NCBI GenBank assembly: GCA_963669295.1
Contig: OY769938.1
Coordinates: 3,100,001 to 3,164,000 of the forward strand
Direction of reading: 5' to 3'
Length of the DNA: 64,000 bases
From: G963669295 sp963669295
GTDB lineage: Bacteria > Bacteroidota > Bacteroidia > Flavobacteriales_D > CALLUQ01
Positions 1 through 8,761 of this stretch are shown one piece after another (within the stretch, counting starts at the first letter, position 1; every line of letters begins with the position of its first letter). The notes below the pieces were generated by a model that saw only the letters and a program-made list of their open reading frames with translations, ran no database searches and was not told where the DNA came from. Position numbers and translations under genes: made by a program.

Positions 1-33
1 CTGCTAACAAAAGTTGTTTCATCCTAGTGTGAT

Positions 34-2004
34 TTATCTTCTTCGCGCTTTTTGCTTTTGCGCTTTTTGCATGTCTTCTAACTTCTGTTGGAAGCGCGAC
101 TTCTTTTGCGGCTTCTTCTTGTTGGTTTGAATCTGTAACCTGATCTTGTCTTCATCAATGAAGTATCTTTTAATCAGATACATTTGACCAATTGAAGTAA
201 GGTTGGCTGCAAAATAGTAGTAGCTTAATGCTGCAGAGAAGTTATTGAAGAAGAACAGCATCATGATGGGGAACAAGTACATCATGGTCTTCATCATAGG
301 CATGCTGTTGTTGGTAGGCATGCTGGCACTGTTCAACCTGGTATACAACATGGTTGATATGGCCATCAACAAAGTGAATAAACTGATGTGATCACCATAG
401 ATGGGGATGGTAAAACCTAAGTCAACGATAGAATCGTAAGAAGACAGATCATCTGCCCAGAAGAACCCTTGTTGCCTCAACTCGATGGAAGAAGGGAAAA
501 ACCTAAACATGGCATACAAAATGGGCATCTGAATCAGCATGGGCAAACATCCAGCCATCGGGTTTACCCCTGTTTTTTTATACAGAGCCATGGTGGCCTG
601 CTGCTTCTTCATGGGCTCATCATTCTTATGCTTTTCAGTAATGGCTTCTATTTCTGGCTTCAATACCCGCATCTTTGCACTCGACTTGTAGTTCTTGTAC
701 ATCAAGGGAAGCAAGATGATTTTAATGATCAGAGTAAGTAAAAGAATGATTAAGCCATATCCCATTCCGGTGCCATCCAGCACGTTAAAAATAGGAATCA
801 CCACAAACCGGTTTACCCAACCAAAAATTCCCCAGCCCAGGTCAATAATACGTTCCATACCAATGTCGTACGACTTTAGTGTACTAAAGTGATTTGGACC
901 AAAGAAGAATTGCATCTTGTGAGATGCATTGGTAGTTTCAGGCATCGATACGGTGAGCTTTGCCCCGTATTCTTTAAGGTAAATGTCTGAAGTAATGACA
1001 TCAGCACGCAATTCTGAGCGTTCTTTACTAAACCCATCTTGCTCGTTCGAAATCAATACAGCCGAGAAAAAGTGTTGTTTGAAAGCTACCCAATGGAGGT
1101 TGGCTTCCAGGTTCACCTTATCGCTCGACATAGCCGATAGGTAATCGCGATCTTCATTGAAATATTTGAATTGCAACTCCGATGTTCTGCGTTCCGTATC
1201 AATGCTCTTTTCTTTAGAAGGGGCACGAATTACCCATTCCATATCAAACTGCCCGGCATTGTCGCGCAGCATGTTTTGCAAGCCAACTACGTTGAGGGTA
1301 AGTCCCACATCATACTGATCGCCTTTAAACGAATAGAGGTATTCAATGTACTTGCCGTCACCAGCATCCATGCGCAGGGCAATGTCTTTGGTTTTGCCAC
1401 CTGTTACATCAATAACTCCGCCTGGGGTAATGCCTTCAGGCACAAAGTAAAGTGTATCGGTAGCAAGGTATTCACGGCCATACTTAAACTCAAACCCAAA
1501 TGATGATGAATCTTCATCAAACAACATTACAGGATCTTTTTCTCCTAATGCAAAAGCTTGATACGAATCGTATTCCTTTAAGCGAACTTCAACAATACGC
1601 CCACCTCTACTTGCAATCTTAGCAATGATTTTATCCGTTTCTACAGTATAGTAGGTATCTTCTCCTTCTATGGCATTTACAAACCCACCATACTTGCCAA
1701 CCAATGCATTTTTTTGTTGCAGCATTTGTGCATTGCGTATCGAATCGAGGTAAGTTGAATCAATCACCACGTTTTCGTCTACAATTATAGCAGCAGTATC
1801 GCTTAACGCTAATGTAGTATCAGTAGCTGAAATGGTAGGCGTTTCCGGTTGCTCTTCAACCGTTATCTTTTGTTCCAGGTTGGCAAGGCTATCAGCAGCG
1901 CGTTGGGCTGCTTCAATTTCTTCCTGACTGGGTTGGTTAAACAGGGAATAACCAATGAGAATCCCTGCTATTAGTATTAATCCTATGACGGAATTTCTGT
2001 CCAT
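34..2004 (-). CDS. yidC: Membrane protein insertase YidC
   Basis: YidC/Oxa1/Alb3 family insertase, which places and folds proteins in the inner membrane with or without SecYEG. The 656-residue protein starts with a signal-anchor helix (about residues 4-21), followed by a Thr/Glu-rich linker and a large periplasmic beta domain (about 100-370). The conserved 60KD_IMP core starts near residue 388 (LGWGIFGWVNRF), with the cytosolic loop YKSSAKMRVLKPEI, the helix containing GVNPMAGCLPMLIQMP and further hydrophobic helices. It ends in a very basic tail rich in Lys/Gln/Arg, as expected for ribosome contact. Length and layout match Bacteroidota YidC. It lies 120 bp downstream of pyrG on the same strand, a common pairing in this phylum, and has its own TAnnTTTG element just upstream. 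Identification is secure. Confidence 0.97.
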   Translation of the reverse strand: MDRNSVIGLILIAGILIGYSLFNQPSQEEIEAAQRAADSLANLEQKITVEEQPETPTISATDTTLALSDTAAIIVDENVVIDSTYLDSIRNAQMLQQKNALVGKYGGFVNAIEGEDTYYTVETDKIIAKIASRGGRIVEVRLKEYDSYQAFALGEKDPVMLFDEDSSSFGFEFKYGREYLATDTLYFVPEGITPGGVIDVTGGKTKDIALRMDAGDGKYIEYLYSFKGDQYDVGLTLNVVGLQNMLRDNAGQFDMEWVIRAPSKEKSIDTERRTSELQFKYFNEDRDYLSAMSSDKVNLEANLHWVAFKQHFFSAVLISNEQDGFSKERSELRADVITSDIYLKEYGAKLTVSMPETTNASHKMQFFFGPNHFSTLKSYDIGMERIIDLGWGIFGWVNRFVVIPIFNVLDGTGMGYGLIILLLTLIIKIILLPLMYKNYKSSAKMRVLKPEIEAITEKHKNDEPMKKQQATMALYKKTGVNPMAGCLPMLIQMPILYAMFRFFPSSIELRQQGFFWADDLSSYDSIVDLGFTIPIYGDHISLFTLLMAISTMLYTRLNSASMPTNNSMPMMKTMMYLFPIMMLFFFNNFSAALSYYYFAANLTSIGQMYLIKRYFIDEDKIRLQIQTNKKKPQKKSRFQQKLEDMQKAQKQKARRR

Positions 2005-2032
2005 GAATACAATAATCGCTTAGTAAAGGGGG

Positions 2033-2040
2033 CAAAGATA
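2033..2040 (-). promoter_or_regulatory. -7 promoter element upstream of yidC
   Basis: The minus strand reads TATCTTTG here, an exact match to the Bacteroidota -7 consensus TAnnTTTG, 29 nt upstream of the yidC ATG. This suggests yidC can be transcribed independently of pyrG. No convincing -33 element is visible. Confidence 0.55.
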
Positions 2041-2124
2041 CCTTTTCTACTTGAGAAAACAGAAAGATGAAAACAGAAAATATGAGGCGTAGTGCTGATT
2101 TAGAACAAATTGATCTTTGCCAGC

Positions 2125-3744
2125 TTATTTTACCAACTCCGTTACTTTTACCGCGGCATTTACAAAGTTCACAAATAAAGGGTGAGGATTCACTACCGTA
2201 CTCTTGTATTCAGGGTGGAATTGAACCCCAACAAACCATGGATGATCAGGAATTTCCACCATTTCTACCAGCCCTCCTTCAGGGTTAATGCCCGAAGCAA
2301 TCATGCCTGCAGCTTCAAAGTCGGCAAGGTATTCGTTGTTGAACTCAAAACGATGGCGGTGTCGTTCAAAAATATCTTCTTGCTTATAGACATCATAAGC
2401 AGTAGTGTTCTTTGTAATCCGGCAAGGGTATGCTCCCAATCGCATGGTGCCTCCCTTATCAGTAACTTCCTTTTGCTCCTCCATCAAGTTGATCACTGGA
2501 TTAGAGGTGGTCTCATTCATCTCTGTAGAGTCAGCATCTTTTAAGCCAAGTACATTGCGTGCATATTCAATCACAGCGCACTGCATACCAAGGCATATAC
2601 CGAAGAATGGAACATTGTTTTCCCGGGCAAATTTTATAGCAGCAATTTTCCCATCAATGCCACGCGAACCAAATCCTGGAGCCACCAATATGCCCTTTAA
2701 ATGTTGTAACTTTTCTTGAACGTTTTCTTCGTTCAATTCTTCAGAGTGAATCCATTCGATTTTCACCTTGCATTCATTCGCTGCACCAGCATGATTAAAT
2801 GCCTCAGCAATCGACTTGTATGAATCTTTTAACTCGATGTACTTGCCAATCAATCCAATCTTCACTTCCCATTTTGGGTTTTTATAGCGCGAAAGGAAAC
2901 TCTTCCAGTTGGTAAGTACAGGTTCACTGTCGTAAGGAATATTCAGTTTGTTCAATACCACCTCATCCAATCGCTCTTCCATCATCATCAATGGCACATC
3001 ATAGATGGTATCGGCATCTTTCGATTCGATTACTGCCTCAGTTGCAACATTACAGAATTTGGCAATTTTATTCTTTAAATCAGCCCCCAGGTGGTGTTCG
3101 GTACGGCACACTAAAATATCTGGCTGTACACCTAATTCCAATAGTGCTTTTACGGAGTGTTGAGTAGGCTTTGTTTTTAATTCACCGGCAGCCGAAAGGT
3201 AGGGTACAAGGGTGAGGTGTATCACCAAACAATCCTGTCCTAACTCCCATTTCATCTGTCGTACAGCTTCAACATAGGGCAACGACTCAATATCGCCTAC
3301 AGTACCACCAATTTCAGTAATCACTACTTCGTAGGTGCCTTTGTCGCCTAATAAACGTACACAACGCTTAATTTCATCAGTAATGTGCGGAATTACCTGT
3401 ACGGTTTTGCCCAGGTATTCGCCCTTACGTTCTTTATTAATAACCGATTGGTAAATACGACCGGTGGTGATGTTATTGGCCTGTGAAGTAGGAACATTTA
3501 AAAAGCGTTCATAGTGTCCCAAATCCAAATCTGTTTCCGCACCATCATCCGTTACATAACATTCACCATGTTCGTATGGATTTAAAGTGCCAGGATCAAC
3601 ATTGATGTAGGGATCGAGTTTTTGGATGGTTACCGAGTGTCCTCTTTCTTGTAAAAGTTTTGCCAGAGAGGCTGAGATAATTCCCTTTCCAAGAGAAGAA
3701 GTAACGCCGCCGGTTACAAATATATACTTCGCTGTATTCGACAT
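2125..3744 (-). CDS. pyrG: CTP synthase
   Basis: Glutamine-dependent CTP synthase, converting UTP to CTP in pyrimidine nucleotide synthesis. The 539 residues have the two expected domains. The N-terminal synthetase domain opens with KYIFVTGGVTSSLGKGI (P-loop) and continues with LDPYINVDPGTLNPYEHGE. The C-terminal class I glutamine amidotransferase domain has the nucleophile Cys384 in FFGICLGMQ and the His510/Glu512 pair in FHPEYKS. Length is typical of the family. It is upstream of yidC on the same strand, and an exact TAnnTTTG element lies 38 nt before the ATG. Identification is secure. Confidence 0.98.
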   Translation of the reverse strand: MSNTAKYIFVTGGVTSSLGKGIISASLAKLLQERGHSVTIQKLDPYINVDPGTLNPYEHGECYVTDDGAETDLDLGHYERFLNVPTSQANNITTGRIYQSVINKERKGEYLGKTVQVIPHITDEIKRCVRLLGDKGTYEVVITEIGGTVGDIESLPYVEAVRQMKWELGQDCLVIHLTLVPYLSAAGELKTKPTQHSVKALLELGVQPDILVCRTEHHLGADLKNKIAKFCNVATEAVIESKDADTIYDVPLMMMEERLDEVVLNKLNIPYDSEPVLTNWKSFLSRYKNPKWEVKIGLIGKYIELKDSYKSIAEAFNHAGAANECKVKIEWIHSEELNEENVQEKLQHLKGILVAPGFGSRGIDGKIAAIKFARENNVPFFGICLGMQCAVIEYARNVLGLKDADSTEMNETTSNPVINLMEEQKEVTDKGGTMRLGAYPCRITKNTTAYDVYKQEDIFERHRHRFEFNNEYLADFEAAGMIASGINPEGGLVEMVEIPDHPWFVGVQFHPEYKSTVVNPHPLFVNFVNAAVKVTELVK

Positions 3745-3781
3745 TAAATAAGACTTTTGGGTCGTTTGTAACTACGGCATA

Positions 3782-3789
3782 CAAAGTTA
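3782..3789 (-). promoter_or_regulatory. -7 promoter element upstream of pyrG
   Basis: The minus strand reads TAACTTTG, an exact match to TAnnTTTG, 38 nt upstream of the pyrG ATG. The implied leader is about 30 nt. Confidence 0.55.
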
Positions 3790-3835
3790 TAAAATAAAAG
3801 TCCTCCTCTAACATAATTTAAAGGAGTTATGAACA

Positions 3836-3862
3836 AAAGGCGGTTGTTTATCAACCGCCTTT
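3836..3862 (-). terminator. Rho-independent terminator after the TonB-dependent receptor gene
   Basis: A perfect 11-bp stem (AAAGGCGGTTG with CAACCGCCTTT) and a 5-nt loop lie 28 nt past the stop of the receptor gene. The A-rich stretch on the plus strand gives a U tract on the minus-strand transcript. Confidence 0.8.
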
Positions 3863-3889
3863 CTAAAATGACAATATGCAATTCGAAAA

Positions 3890-6223
3890 CTAAAAGCTCC
3901 AGTACAGCCCTAAGCTCGGCATAATAGGCAATTGGTTTACACGCTCATGCTCTACACGGTCGAAGTAAAACACATTTTCGCGATTGTAGACATTGGTAAC
4001 GCCTAAACTGGCTTCTAACGAAGAACGCTCACTAATTTCGAAATCTCGGGTGAGGTTAAAGTCAAGTCGGTGATAGAAGGGAAGCCTTCCACCATTTAAG
4101 TCGCCATAAACAATACTCACATCGTCGGCATTGCTAGTGGTATAATCTCCACCAATACCCAACTGCGAGAAGTCTACGCCTTGGTAATATCCTTGTGTTT
4201 GGGTAAATGGTAAACCTGATCCCATGTTCCAACGGGCATCAACTTTCCATTCCCTGTCTTCGCCAAAGGTATACGAACCTACAAGGTTTACGTTATGACG
4301 ACGGTCAAATACAGGACTGTATTCCATAACACCATCCCAGCGATTCACTTTACCGATGGAATAAACCGCCCATAAGTAAAGTTTTTTCGATTGGTATTTC
4401 AACACAAAATCAATTCCCATGGCATCCCCTGTTTCCACTACAAAATCTTTCTTCAGCACATCAGGCTTATCAAAGTTATCAGGATTATCTTCAAAAATCT
4501 TGTTGCGGTTCAAGTTAGTTACCTGAGTGAAATCTTTAATATATCCTTCTACGTTGATGTTGATTTTATCAGTAATGTCGTACTCAAAACCAGCGATATA
4601 ATGGTTGGCTTTTTGTAGCTTATGTGTTAGCTCTTTTTCTGAGCCATCAGGCAGGGTAAGCGATTGCTGCAAGTTGTCGGGTCCTGAAAGGAAACCGTAG
4701 AAAAGGTTCACTACATCGCGATCTGAATTAGCGCTGATGAGGTTTTGAGAATAAATCCCTCCAGCTACCTTAAATCGCAAATTTTCATTGGCGTTGAACT
4801 TAATTCCTAAACGAGGTTCTGGAGAAAAAGTAGACAAGGAGGCATAATATTGTACCCTAAAACCAGGGTCAATAACAAACAATCCTTTTACAATCTTGTA
4901 ATTCAGGTAACCCGAAAGTTCGGTGGTGTTTTGCTCTTGTGTAATGTTTTTGCCCAACGAGTTAAAGAATTGAAAATTGGTTTTGAAACCTTGCACTTCA
5001 ATACCGTACTTAATTTCGTTATCGTAAGGGAAGTATTTAAAGTCGATGCCTAAATTAAATCCGCTGATATCGCTTGATCGCGTGGGCAAGGTGTCTTCTG
5101 TGAGCGATAAGGCATAATCAGAATAGGCAACATGACCTTCAACCAGTACAGGCGACCCTGGAGGAACTAATATAAAATTAGACCCTACACCAAAGGCATC
5201 CCAATTTAAATCTGAAACAGCCTGGTACTTTACTTGATCAGTGAAGTTGAATCCAAAAAGATTAAACTTACTTCCATTTTCTCCATTGAATGAAATCTTG
5301 CCATACAAGTCCATGAAGTTAAAAGGAAGTCCTCCCGAATCGATATAAGTGTATAATGCTTTAGAACTTTGCTCTAAGTAAGAGGCCTTTCCGGAAAACA
5401 AGAATGAAGAGCTTGCTCCACCAGGTTTTTCAGGCTTTTTAAGGGGACCTTCTATCAATGCTTTTGCTAAAAACGGACTCGCGCCTACTTTTCCTGCGAT
5501 TCTATTTTTATTGCCATCGCGAGTGGTGATGTCCATTACAGAAGAAATTCTTCCGCCATGCTCAGCACCAAAGCCACCGGTATAGATATCGGCATTGCGA
5601 ATGATATCTGTATCAAACACCGAAAAGAAACCAATAGAGTGGAATGGATTGTAAATTAACATGCCATCTAACAACACTTTATTTTGGATGGGTGAGCCAC
5701 CACGTATATACAATTGCCCACCTTGATCGCCGGTAAATACCACACCTGGTAGGGTTTGCATGTATGTAGCAATATCTGCTTCACCGCCAATAGTAGGCAC
5801 ATGACCAATATCGATAGGTGTTGCTTTTACCACCGAGATTTTTACATTGGTTTTGGCTTCCTGCTTTTCGGCTGAAACTTCGAACTCTTTTAAGTTAATC
5901 TGCGATTTTTTTAGCGTGAGTTTCTTATTAACGATTCTACCACCTTCAACAGTAATTGATTCAGAAATTGTTTCAAACCCAAGGCTTTTTACAGTCAGTT
6001 TATAATCGCCAGGAGGGATCTTGGTAATGGAATAATAACCGTTTACATCGGTAGCCGAACCAAAGGTGGTACCCTCCAGGTAAACGTTGGTGAAAATTTC
6101 CGGTTCACCGGTCTCCTCATTATAAATAAACCCTTTTACAGTACCTGTTTTTTGAGCTATAGCCGATGTTGCACTAATTGTTAAAATCAGTGCAAGAATA
6201 ATCCGAATGTGCGCGTTCACCAT
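3890..6223 (-). CDS. TonB-dependent receptor with carboxypeptidase-regulatory-like N-terminal domain
   Basis: Outer-membrane TonB-dependent receptor, substrate unknown. I place the start at the internal ATG (position 6223), because it directly precedes a good signal peptide (MVNAHIRIILALILTI, cleavage after SAIAQ); the open frame extends 19 codons further up to 6280. After the signal comes a CarboxypepD_reg-like beta-sandwich (TGTVKGFIYNEETGEPEIF to roughly residue 105). The plug domain follows, with LPGVVFTGDQGGQLYIRGG and the GGFGAEHGGRISS motif, then a 22-strand-like barrel with alternating aromatic strands ending in the terminal SLGLYWSF. No SusD partner is adjacent, which argues against a standard polysaccharide-utilisation SusC. 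A strong terminator follows and an exact TAnnTTTG element precedes it. The family call is secure; the ligand cannot be told. Confidence 0.92.
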   Translation of the reverse strand: MVNAHIRIILALILTISATSAIAQKTGTVKGFIYNEETGEPEIFTNVYLEGTTFGSATDVNGYYSITKIPPGDYKLTVKSLGFETISESITVEGGRIVNKKLTLKKSQINLKEFEVSAEKQEAKTNVKISVVKATPIDIGHVPTIGGEADIATYMQTLPGVVFTGDQGGQLYIRGGSPIQNKVLLDGMLIYNPFHSIGFFSVFDTDIIRNADIYTGGFGAEHGGRISSVMDITTRDGNKNRIAGKVGASPFLAKALIEGPLKKPEKPGGASSSFLFSGKASYLEQSSKALYTYIDSGGLPFNFMDLYGKISFNGENGSKFNLFGFNFTDQVKYQAVSDLNWDAFGVGSNFILVPPGSPVLVEGHVAYSDYALSLTEDTLPTRSSDISGFNLGIDFKYFPYDNEIKYGIEVQGFKTNFQFFNSLGKNITQEQNTTELSGYLNYKIVKGLFVIDPGFRVQYYASLSTFSPEPRLGIKFNANENLRFKVAGGIYSQNLISANSDRDVVNLFYGFLSGPDNLQQSLTLPDGSEKELTHKLQKANHYIAGFEYDITDKININVEGYIKDFTQVTNLNRNKIFEDNPDNFDKPDVLKKDFVVETGDAMGIDFVLKYQSKKLYLWAVYSIGKVNRWDGVMEYSPVFDRRHNVNLVGSYTFGEDREWKVDARWNMGSGLPFTQTQGYYQGVDFSQLGIGGDYTTSNADDVSIVYGDLNGGRLPFYHRLDFNLTRDFEISERSSLEASLGVTNVYNRENVFYFDRVEHERVNQLPIMPSLGLYWSF

Positions 6224-6321
6224 TATTGCATTTTTAATAGGATGCCAAAAATACGAATTATGCACAAAGTGGATGGACATTTTCGTTAAAAGTAGGCTTG
6301 TTATTGCAGTGCTAATTCGCT

Positions 6322-6338
6322 GAAGAATTCAATTCTTC
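6322..6338. repeat. Perfect inverted repeat upstream of the receptor gene
   Basis: GAAGAATT-C-AATTCTTC is a perfect 8-bp palindrome around one central base. It sits between the candidate -7 element (6355-6362) and the receptor start, where a repressor could bind. There is no T tract, so a terminator is less likely. The regulatory role is inference. Confidence 0.35.
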
Positions 6339-6354
6339 ATTGTTTATCTCGCGT

Positions 6355-6362
6355 CAAAAGTA
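6355..6362 (-). promoter_or_regulatory. Candidate -7 promoter element upstream of the TonB-dependent receptor
   Basis: The minus strand reads TACTTTTG (TAnnTTTG), 132 nt upstream of the chosen ATG. A second, weaker match (TACTTTTA) lies at 6287-6294, closer to the gene. Confidence 0.4.
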
Positions 6363-6449
6363 GATTTATTTTAACGATAGCCGAAACATGGCGCGAAAAA
6401 AAATGAAGATTTTTATACATGTCTATGCAGCAGAAATAGACACGAAGGG

Positions 6450-7448
6450 TTAATGCAGTATTTTATAGATTAACTCCTTTGTTAATTCACCATCACTTGC
6501 GGAAGCATTGTTCACACCTTTCGATTTTAAGTCGTATTCGCGGAGGTAAGAAATAATTCGTGCAACCTTACCTGGAGAATAATGCGCGGCCGCAATTTTA
6601 TAATCTTTCACAAAGAAAGGGTGCACTTTTAAAGCAGCAGCAACACTTCGCTCATTCTTATCTTTTAGATAATGAAACTGCATGATTTTACTAAAATAGG
6701 TGTACAAACTACTAATGGTTAGTACAAAAGGGTGCGCCTTGGTGTTGCTGGTAAAGTAGTTAATGATTTGATTGGCTTTATAAACATCCTTTTTACCCAA
6801 AGCATTTTGCAATTCAAACACATTAAAATCTTTGCTAATGCCAATGTTGCTCTCAATGATTTGTGGGGTAATTTCTGTTTGCCGATCTACCAAAATCATG
6901 AGCTTGTCCAACTCATTAGAAATTTTATTCAAATCGTTACCAAGGTATTCGCTGAGCAGCTTGGTAGCAGCTGGCCCAATCTTGTATTGCCGATCTTTCA
7001 AATAACCACTAATCCAATCAGGAATTTGATAATCACGCATTTTTTGGGAAGTGAACACAACTGCTTTCTTTCCCAGGTTTTTGGTAAAGGCTTTGCGTTT
7101 ATCAAGCGTCTTGTACTTGTAGCAAAACACCAATAAGGTAGAGTTTACGGGCTGGTTAACATAGCTTTCGAGGTCCTCAATTTTTTTGAGGTGCTGTGCT
7201 TCCTTAACAATAACCACCTGATGGTTGGCCATCATAGGAAACCGTTTTGCCATGGAAATAACATCCATTACGTTGGTGTCGCGGCCATACACTACTGTTT
7301 GATTAAACTCTTTCTCAGCTTCATCTAGCACCTGTGCATCAATATAATTGGTGATTTGATCAATAAAATAAGACTCCTCACCCATGAGGAAATAAATAGG
7401 ATGATACACCTTGTTTTTTAGGTCGCGTATAATTTCTTCGTACTTCAT
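6450..7448 (-). CDS. holA: DNA polymerase III subunit delta
   Basis: Delta subunit of the clamp loader, which opens the beta sliding clamp for DNA replication. At 332 residues it has the usual family length. The N-terminal segment carries the characteristic YFLMGEESYFIDQI motif. This is followed by a degenerate AAA+ fold (MANHQVVIVKEAQHL, STLLVFCYKYKTLDKRKAF) and a helical C-terminal collar region (GNDLNKISNELDKLM). The gene starts 1 bp after the stop of the AMP nucleosidase gene on the same strand, so the two are almost certainly co-transcribed. Confidence is high from motif pattern and length. Confidence 0.93.
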   Translation of the reverse strand: MKYEEIIRDLKNKVYHPIYFLMGEESYFIDQITNYIDAQVLDEAEKEFNQTVVYGRDTNVMDVISMAKRFPMMANHQVVIVKEAQHLKKIEDLESYVNQPVNSTLLVFCYKYKTLDKRKAFTKNLGKKAVVFTSQKMRDYQIPDWISGYLKDRQYKIGPAATKLLSEYLGNDLNKISNELDKLMILVDRQTEITPQIIESNIGISKDFNVFELQNALGKKDVYKANQIINYFTSNTKAHPFVLTISSLYTYFSKIMQFHYLKDKNERSVAAALKVHPFFVKDYKIAAAHYSPGKVARIISYLREYDLKSKGVNNASASDGELTKELIYKILH

Positions 7449-7449
7449 G

Positions 7450-8223
7450 CTACTCGAACCGGAGGTGTTTTACCGACTTACCATTATTGATTAACTCGTT
7501 CAGCGAATCAATTCCGATTTTAATATGCTTTTCTACAAATTGAGATGATACAATTTGATCGCTCTCTTCTGTTTTTACCCCCTCAGGAATCATAGGCTGA
7601 TCTGATACCAATAATAAAGCTCCAGTGGGAATTTGGTTGGCAAAACCAGTAATAAAGATGGTGGCCGTTTCCATATCAATAGCCATGCATCGGAGGGTTC
7701 GCAAGTAGGCTTTAAAATCACTGTCGTGCTCCCATACCCTACGGTTGGTAGTATATACTGTACCAGTCCAATAGTCGAGCCCATATTCTCGTACGGTGTG
7801 CGAAACGGCACGCTGTAAATTAAAAGAAGGCAATGCGGGTACTTCAGGAGGAAAATAATCGCTCGAAGTACCATCGCCACGTATAGCAGCAATAGGCAGT
7901 ACCACGTCACCAATTTTGTTTTTCTTTTTTAACCCACCGCACTTGCCTAAAAATAACACCGCTTTTGGATTGATGGCACTAAGAAGATCCATGATGGTAG
8001 CCGCATTGGGACTGCCCATTCCGAAATTGATAATGCTAATGTTTCCAGCAGTAGCATTAGGCATGGCTTTATTCTTTCCATGCACAGGAACATTGTTGAT
8101 TTCTGCAAAAATATTGACGTAGTTGTTGAAATTGGTCAACAAAATGTGAGTGCCGAAATCTTCCAGTTCTGTGCCTGTGTATCGAGGCAACCAATTGGAA
8201 ACTATCTCCTCTTTTTCTTTCAT
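7450..8223 (-). CDS. amn: AMP nucleosidase (phosphorylase-superfamily)
   Basis: Nucleoside phosphorylase-fold protein of the short (257-residue) AMP nucleosidase type found in Bacteroidota, predicted to split AMP into adenine and ribose 5-phosphate. Visible signatures are ISIINFGMGSPNAATIMDLL and LFLGKCGGLKKKNKIGDVVLP near the nucleotide-binding face. The MAIDMETATIFITGFANQIP segment is the ribose/base-binding motif of the PNP_UDP_1 superfamily. It lacks the extra N-terminal domain of enterobacterial Amn. It overlaps nothing and is followed by holA 1 bp away. A true Shine-Dalgarno sequence precedes the ATG. Another purine nucleosidase or phosphorylase activity cannot be excluded from sequence alone. 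Confidence 0.85.
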   Translation of the reverse strand: MKEKEEIVSNWLPRYTGTELEDFGTHILLTNFNNYVNIFAEINNVPVHGKNKAMPNATAGNISIINFGMGSPNAATIMDLLSAINPKAVLFLGKCGGLKKKNKIGDVVLPIAAIRGDGTSSDYFPPEVPALPSFNLQRAVSHTVREYGLDYWTGTVYTTNRRVWEHDSDFKAYLRTLRCMAIDMETATIFITGFANQIPTGALLLVSDQPMIPEGVKTEESDQIVSSQFVEKHIKIGIDSLNELINNGKSVKHLRFE

Positions 8224-8230
8224 ACAATTT

Positions 8231-8236
8231 ACCTCC
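8231..8236 (-). promoter_or_regulatory. Strong Shine-Dalgarno site of the AMP nucleosidase gene
   Basis: The minus strand reads GGAGGT, 7 nt before the ATG at 8223. Clear anti-SD matches are uncommon in Bacteroidota, so this supports the chosen start and suggests strong initiation. Confidence 0.55.
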
Positions 8237-8277
8237 AGGTTTAGGGCATGCTGGTTAATGTACTATCTTCGTGTTGC

Positions 8278-8736
8278 ATGCAAGCACTTAACTTACCTGC
8301 ATATCAGTTCAAAATTAAGCGCGATGGTCAAAGAACGCAAATTTTTGATGCCATTCGCAAAAAATATCTGGTACTTACTCCCGAAGAATGGGTAAGGCAA
8401 CATTTTGTACGCTACTTAATAGAAGAGAAAGGATTTCCAGCATCGCTCATTGCTATTGAAATGGGCTTGAAATTAAATGGACTCCAAAAAAGAGGCGATA
8501 TCGTTGCATATCAGGCATCGGGCGATCCCTTGTTGATTGTTGAGTGCAAAGCACCTTCAGTAAAAATTTCCCAGGGAACTTTTGATCAAATTGCGCGTTA
8601 CAATATGGTATTGAAAGTGAATTACCTGGTAGTGACCAACGGACTGGATCATTATTGTTGCATTATTGATCACCTACAAGGCAGCTATCACTTTCTTAAA
8701 GAAGTCCCTAATTACGAGGAAATTACTTCTGCATAA
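8278..8736 (+). CDS. Orphan HSDR_N_2-type (type I restriction R-subunit N-terminal-like) protein
   Basis: Small protein of 152 residues from the ATG at 8278; the frame is open to 8248, but homologous proteins typically begin at the MQALNLPAYQFKIK segment, so I prefer the shorter form. It has a PD-(D/E)xK nuclease-like core: Asp74 in KRGDIVAY and Glu89-x-Lys91 in LLIVECKAP. The family resembles the N-terminal domain of type I restriction HsdR subunits (HSDR_N_2). There is no helicase motor, and no hsdM or hsdS nearby, so it is not a restriction system here. It is divergent from the AMP nucleosidase/holA pair. A role in DNA repair or replication support is only a guess from context. Confidence 0.82.
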   Translation: MQALNLPAYQFKIKRDGQRTQIFDAIRKKYLVLTPEEWVRQHFVRYLIEEKGFPASLIAIEMGLKLNGLQKRGDIVAYQASGDPLLIVECKAPSVKISQGTFDQIARYNMVLKVNYLVVTNGLDHYCCIIDHLQGSYHFLKEVPNYEEITSA

Positions 8737-8761
8737 TTGGATTTTTCACTAAATTGCCTCT

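Noticed and set aside
469..741. Open frames on the strand opposite yidC
   Set aside because: They lie entirely inside the well-supported yidC gene and have no family-like sequence.
3890..6223. SusC-like receptor of a polysaccharide-utilisation locus
   Set aside because: No SusD, glycosidase or anti-sigma partner is next to it; the DUF5060 protein is about 10 kb away in a different unit.
8278..8736. Type I restriction-modification system
   Set aside because: Only the HSDR_N-like nuclease fold is present; there is no helicase, methylase or specificity gene nearby.
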